NCBI GenBank assembly: GCA_036271555.1
Contig: DATBAK010000090.1
Span: 1-46,670, forward strand
Origin: Acidimicrobiia bacterium
GTDB taxonomy: Bacteria > Actinomycetota > Acidimicrobiia > IMCC26256 > PALSA-610
Length of the DNA: 46,670 nt
Reading direction: 5' to 3'
The position numbers and the translations under genes were made by a program. The first letter of the stretch is position 1; each line of letters begins with the position of its first letter. Shown piece by piece: positions 15,574-25,463 of this stretch. The notes beneath the pieces are model-generated. The model did not search any database. It saw only the letters and a list, made by a program, of their open reading frames with translations, and was not told the origin of the DNA.

Positions 15574-16191
15574 ATGAGCATCGAACGCAGTACCCAGCAC
15601 TCACCGCGGATCGACGACGAGATGGCGGCGGAGACGGCGTCGCTCACGCACGGCGCGCCCGTCGAGGCGCACGCGGAGGAATGGCGCTCGCAGGAGTCGC
15701 CCGCGGATGGCGAGCCCGCGCCGGAGTCGGTCGTCGAGTTCGCGCAAGCGCCCGTCGGTGGCGGCATCGACGACAACGAGCGGCGCCGGCGCTCGGAGCT
15801 CGCGGCCGCGCTGCCCGGCCACGCGTTTCCGGGGGACCGCGGGCGACTGCTGCACGCGGCCGAGGCCGAGCACGCGCCCGAGTGGGTGATCGACGCGCTC
15901 GGGACGCTGCCGATCGACACGCGCTTCGACACGCCGCAGGACGTGTGGAGCGCGCTGGGCGGTCACCGCGAGTCGCGCGTGTCGGAACCGGAGCCCGTCG
16001 AGACATCCGCGCCGCAAGTGGAACCGGCACGCGAGCCGATCGCGCCGTCGCGCACACCGTCGCCGCCCGCAGGGCTCGACCTGGTCGCGCGCCTCACGGG
16101 CATCGCGGGGCTCGGTGTCGAGATCGCGAGCGCGGTCGTCGGCGGAACCGTGCACCTTGCGCGGCGCGTCCTCGGTTCGCTCCGCCGCTAG
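15574..16191 (+). CDS. Hypothetical protein with a DUF2795-like domain
   Basis: A 205-residue protein. Residues about 75-130 (LPGHAFPGDRGRLLHAA, then APEWVIDALGTLP and FDTPQDVWSALG) match the layout of the DUF2795 helical domain found in many actinobacterial stress-related proteins. The flanks are acidic and low in complexity, and the C-terminus is a hydrophobic, Gly/Val-rich helix with a basic tail (ARRVLGSLRR) that may contact membrane. ATG at 15574 fits; there is no strong ribosome binding site. The stop lies four bases from the end of the convergent treY. Confidence 0.7.
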   Translation: MSIERSTQHSPRIDDEMAAETASLTHGAPVEAHAEEWRSQESPADGEPAPESVVEFAQAPVGGGIDDNERRRRSELAAALPGHAFPGDRGRLLHAAEAEHAPEWVIDALGTLPIDTRFDTPQDVWSALGGHRESRVSEPEPVETSAPQVEPAREPIAPSRTPSPPAGLDLVARLTGIAGLGVEIASAVVGGTVHLARRVLGSLRR

Positions 16192-16195
16192 GCGG
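16182..16195. terminator. Short hairpin between convergent genes
   Basis: CCGCC (16182-16186) and GGCGG (16191-16195) with a GCTA loop form a small symmetrical stem that includes the stop of the DUF2795-like gene and abuts the treY stop. There is no T tract, so the terminator role is weak inference. Confidence 0.25.
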
Positions 16196-18169
16196 TCATC
16201 CGGTCATCCGCGAGCGGCGGCGCTCGTACACCGCGGGCCGGCGCGATCCGAAGACCACGTCGAGGGGCGCGAGCACGTCGGTGAAGTCGTCGATGGGTGG
16301 CCGCGGCGGCAGCTCGAACGGCGCGTGCACGGGCACGAGCACGAGGATGTCGTCGCCGCGTGCGAACGCGCAGACGTCGGGGCCCTGATCGGAGGGGTGG
16401 TAGGGGAGCGCGACGAAGTCGGGGTGCCGCGCGCGCAGTGCGAGCAGCGTCGTGAGCGTGAAGAGCTTCGCGGTCTCGCGATCGGGCGGCACTTCGGCGC
16501 GGAGCGACGCGAGCGCGTGCCGGCGCGCGTCGTAGCCGACGGGGCGGCGGTTGTCCGGATCGACGAGCGAGCGGTTCTGCATCTCGTCGCCCTGGTACAC
16601 GTCGGGTACGCCCGGACTCATCACGCGCAGCGCGGTCTGGCCCACGATGATGCGCGCCGCGACGTCGTCGACGCGCTCGAGGAAGGGCAGGAAGCGCGCG
16701 AGGAAACGGGGGTCGTGCACGAGCAGGAGGGTGGTGTCGATGACGTTGCGTTCCCACAGGACGTCGGGATCGACCCACGACGTGTTGCGCTTCGCCTCGC
16801 GCAACGCTTTCTCGAGGTAGCCGCCGAGCCGGTCGGCGTCGATCGGCCACGCGCCGACGAGCGTCTGCAGGATGAAGCGCTCCTCGAGCGCGTCGGGCGC
16901 GGGTGCGCGCCGCAGCTCTGCGATCACCGCGCGCGCGGCGGCGACCTCGGTCTGCCACTCCGACGTGAGCGCGGTGAGTGCGACGATGCGCGCGCGGGTG
17001 TCGGCGCTGCGTTTGGTGTCGTGCGTCGTCGCCGCGAGCAGGTTGCGGGGCCAGTTCGCCTGGCGCGCGAGCGCGGCGGTGTTGAACTCGTCGACGGTCA
17101 TGCCGAAGCGGTCGGGACGGCCGCCGACCTCGTTGAGTGCGAGCAGCCGCACGTGCCGGTAGAGCGCGGTGTCCTCGACGCCCTTCGCCATCACCGCGGG
17201 CGTCGTCTGCTGGAAGCGCACGACGAACTCCTCGGGCACGGGCACCCGGCCGAGCAGCGCGTCGGCGACGGGCCCGGGCAGCGTGCGGATCGCCGACTCG
17301 TCGGCCTCCGCGACGCGCGCCCCGGGCCGCAGGTACGTGCGGTAGATCGGGAGCGCGGCGAGCGCGTCTGCGAGATCGGGCAGCGGCGCGATGCGTTGGA
17401 GCCGCGCGACCTCGGGTTGGAAGGTGCTCGCGACCGCCTCGCGCTTGGCGGCCGCGGCGAGGTCTGCGAACGCCGGCACGTCGAGGTCGTCGAGGTGGTC
17501 GAAGGCGGTGTGCGCCGACCCGTCGACGAAGAGCGCGTCGGCGTCGACGAGGTACTCGTAGCCGGTCGTGCCGTCGACGGGCCACGGCCGGAGCACCTCG
17601 CCCTCTTCGAGGATCTTCTCGACCCACACGATCTCGACACCGGCCGCGCGCAACCGCTCGAGGTAGCCGGCGGGATCGGCGAGCCCGTCGATGTGGTCGA
17701 CGCGCACGCCGGCGACGACGCCGTCACGCACGAGCTCGAGGATCTTGCCGTGCGTGATCGCGAACACCTCGGGGTCCTCGACGCGCACGCCTCCGAGCTC
17801 GTCGACGTCGAAGAAGCGGCGGTGCCCACCGTGCGGGTCGAGATCGAAGAACTGCGCGCGCAACGCGGGGTCGCGCCAGAACGGGTTCTCGTCGGTCGCC
17901 GCCATGTGGTTCGGCACGATGTCGACGATGATCGGCATGCCCTCGGCCGCCAGCGCGCGCAGCCCCGCCTCGCCGCCGAGCGCGCGCGACACCTGGCGCG
18001 GATCCGCGACGTCGTAGCCGTGCGTGGATCCTTCGCGCGCCTGCAGGATCGGCGAGAGGTAGAGGTGGCTGACCCCGAGGTCGCGCAGGTAGGGCACGAT
18101 CGCCTGCGCGTCGGCGAACGTGAACTCCGCCCGCAACTGCAGCCGATAGGTGGCGAGGAGGTCCGTCAC
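16196..18169 (-). CDS. treY: Maltooligosyl trehalose synthase
   Basis: A 657-residue GH13 enzyme that isomerises the reducing-end glucose of maltooligosaccharides to a trehalosyl unit. Signature segments are TYRLQL at the N-terminus, STHGYDV near 48-54, DIVPNHMA near 83-90, the nucleophile in GVRVDHIDGL near 155-164 and the acid in WVEKILEEGE near 182-191; VMAKGVEDTALYR near 327-339 is typical of TreY. GTG at 18169 overlaps the treX stop (GTGA), which sets the start. It is somewhat shorter than many family members but has both ends. Its product is the substrate of TreZ. Confidence 0.93.
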   Translation of the reverse strand: MTDLLATYRLQLRAEFTFADAQAIVPYLRDLGVSHLYLSPILQAREGSTHGYDVADPRQVSRALGGEAGLRALAAEGMPIIVDIVPNHMAATDENPFWRDPALRAQFFDLDPHGGHRRFFDVDELGGVRVEDPEVFAITHGKILELVRDGVVAGVRVDHIDGLADPAGYLERLRAAGVEIVWVEKILEEGEVLRPWPVDGTTGYEYLVDADALFVDGSAHTAFDHLDDLDVPAFADLAAAAKREAVASTFQPEVARLQRIAPLPDLADALAALPIYRTYLRPGARVAEADESAIRTLPGPVADALLGRVPVPEEFVVRFQQTTPAVMAKGVEDTALYRHVRLLALNEVGGRPDRFGMTVDEFNTAALARQANWPRNLLAATTHDTKRSADTRARIVALTALTSEWQTEVAAARAVIAELRRAPAPDALEERFILQTLVGAWPIDADRLGGYLEKALREAKRNTSWVDPDVLWERNVIDTTLLLVHDPRFLARFLPFLERVDDVAARIIVGQTALRVMSPGVPDVYQGDEMQNRSLVDPDNRRPVGYDARRHALASLRAEVPPDRETAKLFTLTTLLALRARHPDFVALPYHPSDQGPDVCAFARGDDILVLVPVHAPFELPPRPPIDDFTDVLAPLDVVFGSRRPAVYERRRSRMTG

Positions 18170-20277
18170 CGCGTGCGGGTCAGCGCGACCATGCTCCACG
18201 GCGCGACCGGGACCGCCTCACGCGCGGCGTAGCGCCGCGGCGGCGCGTCGGGCGTCTCCGTCGAGAGTGCGAGGTCCCAGCGCACGCCGAACCGGCGGGG
18301 CGGGAGCACGAAGTCGACGTCGCCGCCGCCGCCGTTGAACAGCAGCAGCAACGACTCGTCGTGCACCGGCTCGCCCGCGTCGTTCACGGAGCGGATCGCG
18401 TCACCGTTCAGGAACGTGCCGAGCGGACCGGCGGTGTGCTCCCAGTCGGCGCGCGTCATGCGTCGGCCGTCGGGGCGGAACCACCAGATGTCGGGGAGGC
18501 CGCGGTCGTCGGGCGCACCGCCGAAGAACGTCGTGCGCCGGAGGACCGGATGCTGGTTGCGGAACTCCACGAGCCGAGCGACGAAGGCGAGGAGATCACT
18601 GCACTCGTCGCGCAGGTTCCAGTCGAACCACGAGATCGCGTTGTCCTGGCAGTACGCGTTGTTGTTGCCCTGCTGCGTGCGGCCGAGCTCGTCGCCGCCG
18701 AGCAGCATCGGCACACCCTGCGAGAGGAACAGCGTCGCAAGGAAGTTGCGTTGCTGGCGCGCACGCAGCGCGTGGATCTCCGCGTCGTCGGTCGGCCCTT
18801 CCGCGCCGCAGTTCCAGCTGCGGTTGTCGTTCGTGCCGTCGTTGTTGTCCTCGAGGTTCGTCTCGTTGTGCTTGTCGTTGTACGAGACGAGGTCGGCGAG
18901 CGTGAAGCCGTCGTGCGCGGTGACGAAGTTGATCGACGCGAACGGCCGGCGGCCGTCGCGCTCGTAGAGGTCGGCCGACCCGGCGAACCGCGTCGCGAAG
19001 TCGCCGACGCGACCCGCGCCGCGCCAGTAGTCGCGCACCGTGTCGCGATACGGGCCGTTCCACTCGCTCCACAACGTCGGGAAGTTGCCCACCTGGTAGC
19101 CGCCCTCGCCGACGTCCCACGGCTCGGCGATGAGCTTCACCTGCGACAGCACCGGGTCCTGGAAGATGATGTCGAAGAACGCCGACAGCCGGTTCACCTC
19201 GTGGAACTCGCGTGCCAGCGCGGACGCGAGGTCGAAGCGGAAGCCGTCGACGTGGCACTCGACGACGAAGTAGCGCAGCGAGTCCATGATGAGTCGCAAC
19301 ACGCTCGGGTGGACGGGGTTGAGGCTGTTCCCCGTGCCCGTGTAGTCGACGTAATAGCGCGGGTTCTCCGTCGCGAGCCGGTAGTACGACTCGTTGTCGA
19401 TCCCACGGAACGAGAGCATCGGACCGAGGTGGTTCCCCTCCGCGGTGTGGTTGTACACGACGTCGAGGATCACCTCGATGCCCGCACGGTGGAGCGCCTT
19501 CACCATGCCCTTGAACTCGGTGAGCTGCGGGCCGTTCTTGCCGGTCGCCGCGTACTCGGAGTGCGGCGCGAGGTAGCCGATCGAGCTGTAGCCCCAGTAG
19601 TTCGAGAGGCCGCGGTCGGTGAGGTACGACTCGTCGGCGATGTGGTGGATCGGCAACAGCTCGATCGCGGTGACGCCGAGCGCCGAGAGGTGCGCGATCG
19701 CATCGTCGGACGCGAGGCCCGCGTACGTGCCGCGCAGGTCGTCGCGGATTGCGGGATGGCACTTCGTGAACCCGCGTACGTGCGCCTCGTAGATCACGGT
19801 CTCGTTCCACGCGCGCGCGGGCGGCCGGTCGCCTTCCCAGTCGAAGCGCTCGTCGACGACGACCGACTTCGGGATCGCGTCCTGGTCGTCCTCGTCGTCG
19901 ATCGAGAAGTCCGCGTCGTCGCCGCCGTCGGGCACGTACGGCAGCACGTTCGCGACCTGATACGCGATCGGGCCTTCGATCGCCTTCGCGTACGGATCGA
20001 TGAGCAGCTTCGCGGGATTGAAGCGCTGCCCCTTCTCGGGGTCGTACGCGCCGTGCACGCGGTACGCATAGCGCTGACTCGGGCCGACACCCGGCAGGAA
20101 GCAGTGCCAGTGGAACGCGGTGCGCTCGTGCACCTGGATGCGCGTCTCGTGATCGTCGGCGTCGAAGAGGCACAGCTCGACCGCCTCGGCGTGCTCCGAG
20201 AACAGCGAGAAGTTCGTGCCGGTGCCGTCCCACAGCGCGCCGAGCGGGAACGGGCGCCCGGGCCACACCTCGGTCAC
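18166..20277 (-). CDS. treX: Glycogen debranching enzyme (GlgX/TreX type)
   Basis: A 703-residue isoamylase-type GH13 enzyme that hydrolyses alpha-1,6 branches of glycogen to supply linear maltooligosaccharides to TreY. An N-terminal CBM48-like domain (about 1-120) precedes the catalytic barrel. The nucleophile is in GFRFDLASAL near 347-356, the acid in LIAEPWD near 381-387, and TAHDGFTL near 471-478 holds the third carboxylate. GTG 20277 overlaps the treZ stop. The gene sits between treZ and treY with overlaps on both sides, so the three are probably produced together. Confidence 0.94.
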   Translation of the reverse strand: MTEVWPGRPFPLGALWDGTGTNFSLFSEHAEAVELCLFDADDHETRIQVHERTAFHWHCFLPGVGPSQRYAYRVHGAYDPEKGQRFNPAKLLIDPYAKAIEGPIAYQVANVLPYVPDGGDDADFSIDDEDDQDAIPKSVVVDERFDWEGDRPPARAWNETVIYEAHVRGFTKCHPAIRDDLRGTYAGLASDDAIAHLSALGVTAIELLPIHHIADESYLTDRGLSNYWGYSSIGYLAPHSEYAATGKNGPQLTEFKGMVKALHRAGIEVILDVVYNHTAEGNHLGPMLSFRGIDNESYYRLATENPRYYVDYTGTGNSLNPVHPSVLRLIMDSLRYFVVECHVDGFRFDLASALAREFHEVNRLSAFFDIIFQDPVLSQVKLIAEPWDVGEGGYQVGNFPTLWSEWNGPYRDTVRDYWRGAGRVGDFATRFAGSADLYERDGRRPFASINFVTAHDGFTLADLVSYNDKHNETNLEDNNDGTNDNRSWNCGAEGPTDDAEIHALRARQQRNFLATLFLSQGVPMLLGGDELGRTQQGNNNAYCQDNAISWFDWNLRDECSDLLAFVARLVEFRNQHPVLRRTTFFGGAPDDRGLPDIWWFRPDGRRMTRADWEHTAGPLGTFLNGDAIRSVNDAGEPVHDESLLLLFNGGGGDVDFVLPPRRFGVRWDLALSTETPDAPPRRYAAREAVPVAPWSMVALTRTR

Positions 20278-21836
20278 CGCACGACGCCTTCCCACGGTGG
20301 CACGCCGTCGTGCTCGACGTCCGAGAAGTTCATCTTGAGCACCACGCCGCCCCGCCGGACCTCGAGAACGCGCGCGTCCTCGTCGACGATCGTCGCGACG
20401 GGACCGGCCGGCAGGCTGCGCCGGCGCGCGAGGAGCCAGTGGTAGTAGTCGCGGTGCGCGGGATCGCCGGCGCTGCGGTCGAGTTTCGAGCGCACGAACG
20501 TCTCGGCCGCCTGGGGATCGGGAACGTCCTCGCCGGCGAACGCCGTGAACTTCTCGAATTCACGGCGTCGACCTTCGCGCGTCGCGTTCGCGATCTCCGT
20601 ATCGATGTGGTCGGTGAAGAACAGGAACGGGTGGTGCTCGTCGTACTCCTCGCCCATGAACAGGAGCGGGACGCCCGGAGCGAGGATCGCGCAGAACGCG
20701 GCGAGCCGGAGCTTGCGACCCTGGAGTCGGTCGCCGACCGCGCGGTTGCCGACCTGGTCGTGGTTCTGTGCACAGACGACGAGCCGGCGCGCGTCGGCGC
20801 GTTCGAGCTCGCGCGCGAGGTCGGCGACCTTGCCGTAGCTCTCGTAGTAGCCATCGTGCTCGCCGGTGAGCAGCACGTGCACCGCGTGATGCAGGGCGTC
20901 GCCCCACTGCGCGTCGTGACCCCACTGCTCGATCGGACGCGTGTCGTCGGTGTCGGTCTCCGAGATCACGATCGTGCGCGGCGCGATCGCGTGGACGCGC
21001 GTCGCGAGCTCGGCCATCACGTGCGGATCACTGTCGTCGAACATCGCGTTCACCGCGTCGAGCCGCAGCCCGTCGACGTGGTAGTCGCGCACCCACGATT
21101 CCGCGTTCTGGATCGCCCACTCGCGAACCGACGGTTGCGCGAAGTCGATCGCGCCACCCCACAGCGTGTGGTGCGCATCGGTGGTGTACGGCCCGAACGC
21201 GGTGACCGCTTCGGAACCGGGCCCGAGGTGGTTGTAGACGACGTCGAGGATCACACCCAGACCGGTCGCGTGCGCGGCGTCGACGAGCCGCGCAAGCCCC
21301 TCGGGACCGCCGTACGCGGGATGGGGCGCGCCCGTATACAGCCCGTCGTAGCCCCAGCCGCGGGAGCCGGGGAACGTCGCGACGGGCATGATCTCGATCG
21401 CGGTGACGCCGAGATCCGCGATCGCGCGGAGATGCGTGCGGGCACCGTCGAAGGTGCCTTCGCGCGAGAACGTGCCGACGTGGAGCTCGTAGATCGTGAG
21501 CGTGTCGAGACGGAGACCGGACCATTCCGTGTCGGTCCACTCGAGCTCCGTGGGTGCGACGATCTGCGACGGGCCCTGCACGCCGTCGGGCTGCGCGCGC
21601 GACATCGGGTCCGGCAGCGCGGCGTCGCCGTCGAGCCGGAACCGGTAGCGCTCACCCGCACCGGCCCGGGCGGTGATCGCGAACCTGCCGCCCGCCTCGG
21701 CTTCCATCGGTACGACGCGGTCGCGCAGGACGACGTCGACCGTGCGCGCCGCCGGCGCCCACACGCGGAACGTCGTCGTGTCGCCGTCGACCACCGCGCC
21801 GAGCGGTGCGTGCTCCCACTCGGGGTGTGGCGACAC
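20274..21836 (-). CDS. treZ: Maltooligosyl trehalose trehalohydrolase
   Basis: A 520-residue GH13 enzyme that releases trehalose from maltooligosyl trehalose. An N-terminal CBM48/E-set domain (about 1-95) leads into the barrel. The nucleophile is in GLRLDAVNAMFDD near 244-256, the acid in VISETD near 276-281, and NHDQVGNRA near 351-359 is characteristic of TreZ. GTG 21836 is two bases after the glgB stop; longer frames would run into glgB in the wrong frame. Slightly short for the family but complete. Confidence 0.93.
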   Translation of the reverse strand: MSPHPEWEHAPLGAVVDGDTTTFRVWAPAARTVDVVLRDRVVPMEAEAGGRFAITARAGAGERYRFRLDGDAALPDPMSRAQPDGVQGPSQIVAPTELEWTDTEWSGLRLDTLTIYELHVGTFSREGTFDGARTHLRAIADLGVTAIEIMPVATFPGSRGWGYDGLYTGAPHPAYGGPEGLARLVDAAHATGLGVILDVVYNHLGPGSEAVTAFGPYTTDAHHTLWGGAIDFAQPSVREWAIQNAESWVRDYHVDGLRLDAVNAMFDDSDPHVMAELATRVHAIAPRTIVISETDTDDTRPIEQWGHDAQWGDALHHAVHVLLTGEHDGYYESYGKVADLARELERADARRLVVCAQNHDQVGNRAVGDRLQGRKLRLAAFCAILAPGVPLLFMGEEYDEHHPFLFFTDHIDTEIANATREGRRREFEKFTAFAGEDVPDPQAAETFVRSKLDRSAGDPAHRDYYHWLLARRRSLPAGPVATIVDEDARVLEVRRGGVVLKMNFSDVEHDGVPPWEGVVR

Positions 21837-21838
21837 CG

Positions 21839-24019
21839 CTACGCGCTCGGCGGGCGGCGCGGCGCGAGGAGCACGGCGCCGAGCGGAGGCAGGGCGAGGC
21901 GCGCCGAGCAGGGCTGACCGTTCCGCGCGTCGCCGTCGGCGTGCACGACGCCGCCGTTCCCGACGTCGGAACCGCCGTAGTACGACGAGTCGGTGTCGAG
22001 CAGCTCCTCCCATTCGCCGGGCTCCGGAAGCGCGAGGCGATAGTCGTAGCGCGGCACGGGGGAGAGGTTCACGGCGAACGCGACCGGGCGGCCGCCCGCG
22101 GGATCGAAGCGCGCGAAGGCGTAGACGTTGTGATCGGCGTCGTTCGACTCGAGCCACGCGAACGCCGACGGGTCGTCGTCGCCGGCCCAGAGCGCGCGCT
22201 CGCGCCGGTAGAGATGGTTCAGGTCGCGTACGAGCGACTCGACGCCGGCGTGACCGGGAAGGTCGCGCAGCTCCCAGTCGAGTGAGCGCTCGTGGCTCCA
22301 TTCGCGCTCCTGCGCGAGCTCGCCCCCCATGAAGAGCAGCTTCTTGCCGGGGTGCGCCCACATGTAGGCGTAGAGCGCGCGCAGGTTGGCGAGCTGCTGC
22401 CACCGGTCGCCGGGCATGCGGCCGAGCAGCGAGCGCTTGCCGTGCACGACCTCGTCGTGCGACAGCGGCAGCACGTAGTGCTCGCTGTAGGCGTACACCA
22501 TGCTGAACGTGAGCTCGTGATGGTGGAAGCGGCGGTAGATCGCCTCACGCGAGAAGTACTCGAGCGTGTCGTGCATCCAGCCCATGTTCCACTTGTAGCG
22601 AAAGCCGAGCCCGCCCTCGTCGACGGGGCGCGACACGCCCGACCACGCGGTCGACTCCTCCGCGATCGCGAACGTGCCCGGTGCCTCGGCGGCGACGACG
22701 TCGTTGAGCTCGCGCACGAGCTCGATCGCGTCGAAGTCCTCGCGGCCGCCCAACGCGTTCGGGATCCACTCGCCCGGGTTGCGCGAATAGTCGAGGTAGA
22801 GCATCGACGCGACCGCGTCGACCCGCAACGCGTCGACGTGGAAGTCGCGCACCCAGGTGGCCGCGCTCGCGAGCAGGAAGTTGCGGACCTCGTTGCGGCC
22901 GTAGTTGAAGATCAGCGTGCCCCAGTCGGGGTGGGCACCGCGGCGCGGGTCGTCGTGCTCGTAGAGCGCGGTGCCGTCGAAACGCGCGAGCGCCCATTCG
23001 TCGCGCGGGAAGTGCGCGGGGACCCAGTCGAGGATCACGCCGATCCCGCGCGCGTGCATGATGTCGACGAGCTCGCGGAAGTCGTCGGGTGAGCCGAACC
23101 GCGCCGTCGACGCGAAGAAGCCGGTGACCTGGTACCCCCACGACCCGGCGAACGGATGCTCCATCACCGGCAGCAGCTCGACGTGCGTGAAGCCGAGGTC
23201 GGTGACGTGGTCGGCGAGCTCGTGCGCGAGCGCGCGCCAGTCGAGGCCGAGCCGCCACGAACCCGCGTGGACCTCGTAGATCGACATCGGCCGCGCGAAC
23301 GGTTCCGCCGCGCGCTGCGCGATCCACTCGTCGTCGTGCCACTCGTACGTCGGTTCGAACACGATCGACGCGTTCTCGGGCGGCACCTCGGTCCGCGCCG
23401 CGACCGGATCCGCGTGCATCACGACGCTGCCGTTGCGCGCATGCACCGCGTACTTGTAGCGATCGCCGAGCTGCGCGCCGGGCACGAACAGCTCCCACAG
23501 CCCGGAGCCGCCGAGGGTGCGCATCGGCAGCGAGCGTGGGTCCCAGCCGTTGAAGTCGCCGGCGACCGACACGCCACGCGCCGAGGGTGCCCACACGACG
23601 AAGGCGGTTCCCGTGACGCCGTTCGACTCGCGCCGGTGCGCGCCGAGCACGTGGCCGAGCCGGCGGTGACGACCCTCGGCGAAGAGGTGTGTGTCGAGCT
23701 CGCCGACGGTCGGCAGGAACGTGTACGGGTCGGCGATCGCGACGCCGGACTCCGCGTCGCGCACGAGGTACGAGATCGGCGACCGCGCGCGCTTGATCGT
23801 CGCCTCGAAGAGGCCCCGCTCGTCGGTGCACACGGTCGCGATCTCGCGCTTGCCGACGACGATCGTCGGCGGGGACGCGCCGGGGCGGAACACGCGCACG
23901 ATCGTGCCGGCGCTCCCGTCGTCCGGCGTGTGCGCGCCGAGGAACGAATGTGGATCGTGGTGCGCGAGCGCGACGAGGAGATCGACGGACTCGGCGACCG
24001 CGGTCGACGGCGCCGGCAT
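21839..24019 (-). CDS. glgB: 1,4-alpha-glucan branching enzyme
   Basis: A 726-residue GH13_9 branching enzyme that moves alpha-1,4 chains to 1,6 positions; in the GlgE pathway it branches the linear glucan made by GlgE. N-terminal N1 and CBM48 domains (about 1-220) precede the barrel (GSWGYQVTGFFA near 290-301). The nucleophile is in ALRVDAVASMLYLDYSR near 391-407 and the acid in AIAEESTAW near 448-456; LPLSHDEVVHGK near 513-524 is also typical. ATG 24019 overlaps the maltokinase stop (ATGA). Confidence 0.95.
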   Translation of the reverse strand: MPAPSTAVAESVDLLVALAHHDPHSFLGAHTPDDGSAGTIVRVFRPGASPPTIVVGKREIATVCTDERGLFEATIKRARSPISYLVRDAESGVAIADPYTFLPTVGELDTHLFAEGRHRRLGHVLGAHRRESNGVTGTAFVVWAPSARGVSVAGDFNGWDPRSLPMRTLGGSGLWELFVPGAQLGDRYKYAVHARNGSVVMHADPVAARTEVPPENASIVFEPTYEWHDDEWIAQRAAEPFARPMSIYEVHAGSWRLGLDWRALAHELADHVTDLGFTHVELLPVMEHPFAGSWGYQVTGFFASTARFGSPDDFRELVDIMHARGIGVILDWVPAHFPRDEWALARFDGTALYEHDDPRRGAHPDWGTLIFNYGRNEVRNFLLASAATWVRDFHVDALRVDAVASMLYLDYSRNPGEWIPNALGGREDFDAIELVRELNDVVAAEAPGTFAIAEESTAWSGVSRPVDEGGLGFRYKWNMGWMHDTLEYFSREAIYRRFHHHELTFSMVYAYSEHYVLPLSHDEVVHGKRSLLGRMPGDRWQQLANLRALYAYMWAHPGKKLLFMGGELAQEREWSHERSLDWELRDLPGHAGVESLVRDLNHLYRRERALWAGDDDPSAFAWLESNDADHNVYAFARFDPAGGRPVAFAVNLSPVPRYDYRLALPEPGEWEELLDTDSSYYGGSDVGNGGVVHADGDARNGQPCSARLALPPLGAVLLAPRRPPSA

Positions 24020-25359
24020 CAGGACACTCCGCGTTCGAGGACGTCGAGGATGCTCTGCACCGGGATCCCGACCCAGTCGGGACGGTGGTCCAACTCGTAG
24101 CGCACCTCGTAGAAGGCCTTCTCGAGCTCGAACAGCGCGAGCTGGCGCGCCCGCGCTTCGTCGGTCGCGGGCAGCAGGCTCGCGGGTGCGGCGCTCCGGT
24201 ACCCCGCGAGCAGCCGCTCGCGTGCGTCGCGTTCCCAGCCGTCGGGCGCGGGCCGATCCTGACGGGTGAGCGTCGACACGAGGTAGCCGATCGATCGGAG
24301 CAGACCCGCGACGTCACGCAGCGGCAGCGCCTTCTGTCGCCGGCTGCTCGCGGGCCGCGTGGGCTCACCCTCGAAGTCGATGACGAGCCAGTCGTCGCCG
24401 GTCCACAGCACCTGGCCGAGGTGGAGGTCGCCGTGCGTGCGGATGGTGCGCGCCGGCGCGAGCGCGCTCGCGAGCGCACCGACCTGCGCGTGCGCGTCGT
24501 CGCGCCGACCGACGAGCGGCGCGAGCTCCTCACGGTCGGAGAACTCGTCGAACAACCGGTCGATCTCCTCGTCGACGCGCGCGACGAGCAGCGCGGTGCC
24601 GTCGGGTGCCGAGTCCTCGGGCGCGAAGGCGGCGTCGTCGAGGTCGGACGCGAGCACCTGGTGCATCGTGCCGACGATCGCGCCGAGCCGGTCGAGGCGG
24701 TCGAGGTACTCGTTCGGCGCGTGCGGGACCTCGTCGAGGGCGAGCTGCCAGCCGTCGGTGACGTCGGACACGAAGCACTGCATCACGCCGAGGGTCGCGT
24801 CGATGTGCGCGCCTTCGTACGCGTACCACCCGACGAGCCCGGGCACGCGGTCGAACCCGTGCTCCGCGAAGAACAGCAGCATCTCGAGCTCGGGGTTCAC
24901 GCCCGCTTCGATGCGCCGGTACGTCTTGAGCATCACGTCGCCCACGACCATGGAGCTGTTCGACTGGTCGGCGTCGAGCGCGTGCGCCTCCGCGGTCTCG
25001 GTGTCGACGAGCGGGCGGATCGAGCGCCCGAGCAGGTGACCGTCGGCCGTGTCGAGCGTCTCGTTGAACGCGCTCAGGCGCGTGAGCCGGCGTGCGAGCT
25101 CCGCGGTCTGCGCGAGATCGAGCGCTTCGCCGCTGTGCTCGTCGACGAGCAGCTGATAGAGGTCGCGCGTGCCGGTGCGGAAGTGCACCTCGACGAGCGC
25201 GATCGCCATCCCGTCGCCGATCGGCACCACGTCGATCGGTGCGGCGCCGACGAGCTCGCGCGTCGTGCCCGCGAACCAACGCTGCGCGCAGAGATAGTCG
25301 ACGAGATGGGAGTCGTCGAGCGCGGGGAGGGTGCCGACGCCCGGATGCGAGTCAGTCAT
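24019..25359 (-). CDS. mak: Maltokinase
   Basis: A 446-residue kinase of the Mak/Pep2 type that phosphorylates maltose to maltose-1-phosphate, the precursor of GlgE's donor. The kinase core shows RTHGDLHLGQVLW near 306-318 (Brenner-type catalytic loop HGDxHxxQ) and VIDFEGEP near 325-332 (metal-binding DFE). The N-terminal lobe (AQRWFAGTTRE near 25-35) matches Mak proteins. It follows treS with a 40-base gap that holds part of repeat copy C, the only real spacer within this operon. In some lineages treS and mak are fused; here they are separate. Confidence 0.92.
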   Translation of the reverse strand: MTDSHPGVGTLPALDDSHLVDYLCAQRWFAGTTRELVGAAPIDVVPIGDGMAIALVEVHFRTGTRDLYQLLVDEHSGEALDLAQTAELARRLTRLSAFNETLDTADGHLLGRSIRPLVDTETAEAHALDADQSNSSMVVGDVMLKTYRRIEAGVNPELEMLLFFAEHGFDRVPGLVGWYAYEGAHIDATLGVMQCFVSDVTDGWQLALDEVPHAPNEYLDRLDRLGAIVGTMHQVLASDLDDAAFAPEDSAPDGTALLVARVDEEIDRLFDEFSDREELAPLVGRRDDAHAQVGALASALAPARTIRTHGDLHLGQVLWTGDDWLVIDFEGEPTRPASSRRQKALPLRDVAGLLRSIGYLVSTLTRQDRPAPDGWERDARERLLAGYRSAAPASLLPATDEARARQLALFELEKAFYEVRYELDHRPDWVGIPVQSILDVLERGVS

Positions 25360-25371
25360 CGTCGTCCGCCC

Positions 25372-25463
25372 TTCTGGTCGCGCTCGCTCCGCTCGCGGCT
25401 CATGACGCCTCAGCCTTCGAGTCGGACGGCTCGCGCTGCGAGCCGCCCGTTCTCGCGGGATCG
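25372..25463 (+). repeat. Dispersed structured repeat, copy C
   Basis: A plus-oriented copy of the 92-bp element lying in the treS-mak junction of a minus-strand operon. Its hairpin is an 8-bp perfect stem with a 3-base loop (CGGCTCGC 25427-25434, GCGAGCCG 25438-25445), different in sequence from copies A and B. The element encodes, on the minus strand, the last 20 residues and the stop of TreS. Confidence 0.75.

Noticed and set aside
18361-20445. 694-codon plus-strand open frame antisense to treX
   Set aside because: No recognisable protein features; treX on the minus strand has all GH13 motifs and operon overlaps.
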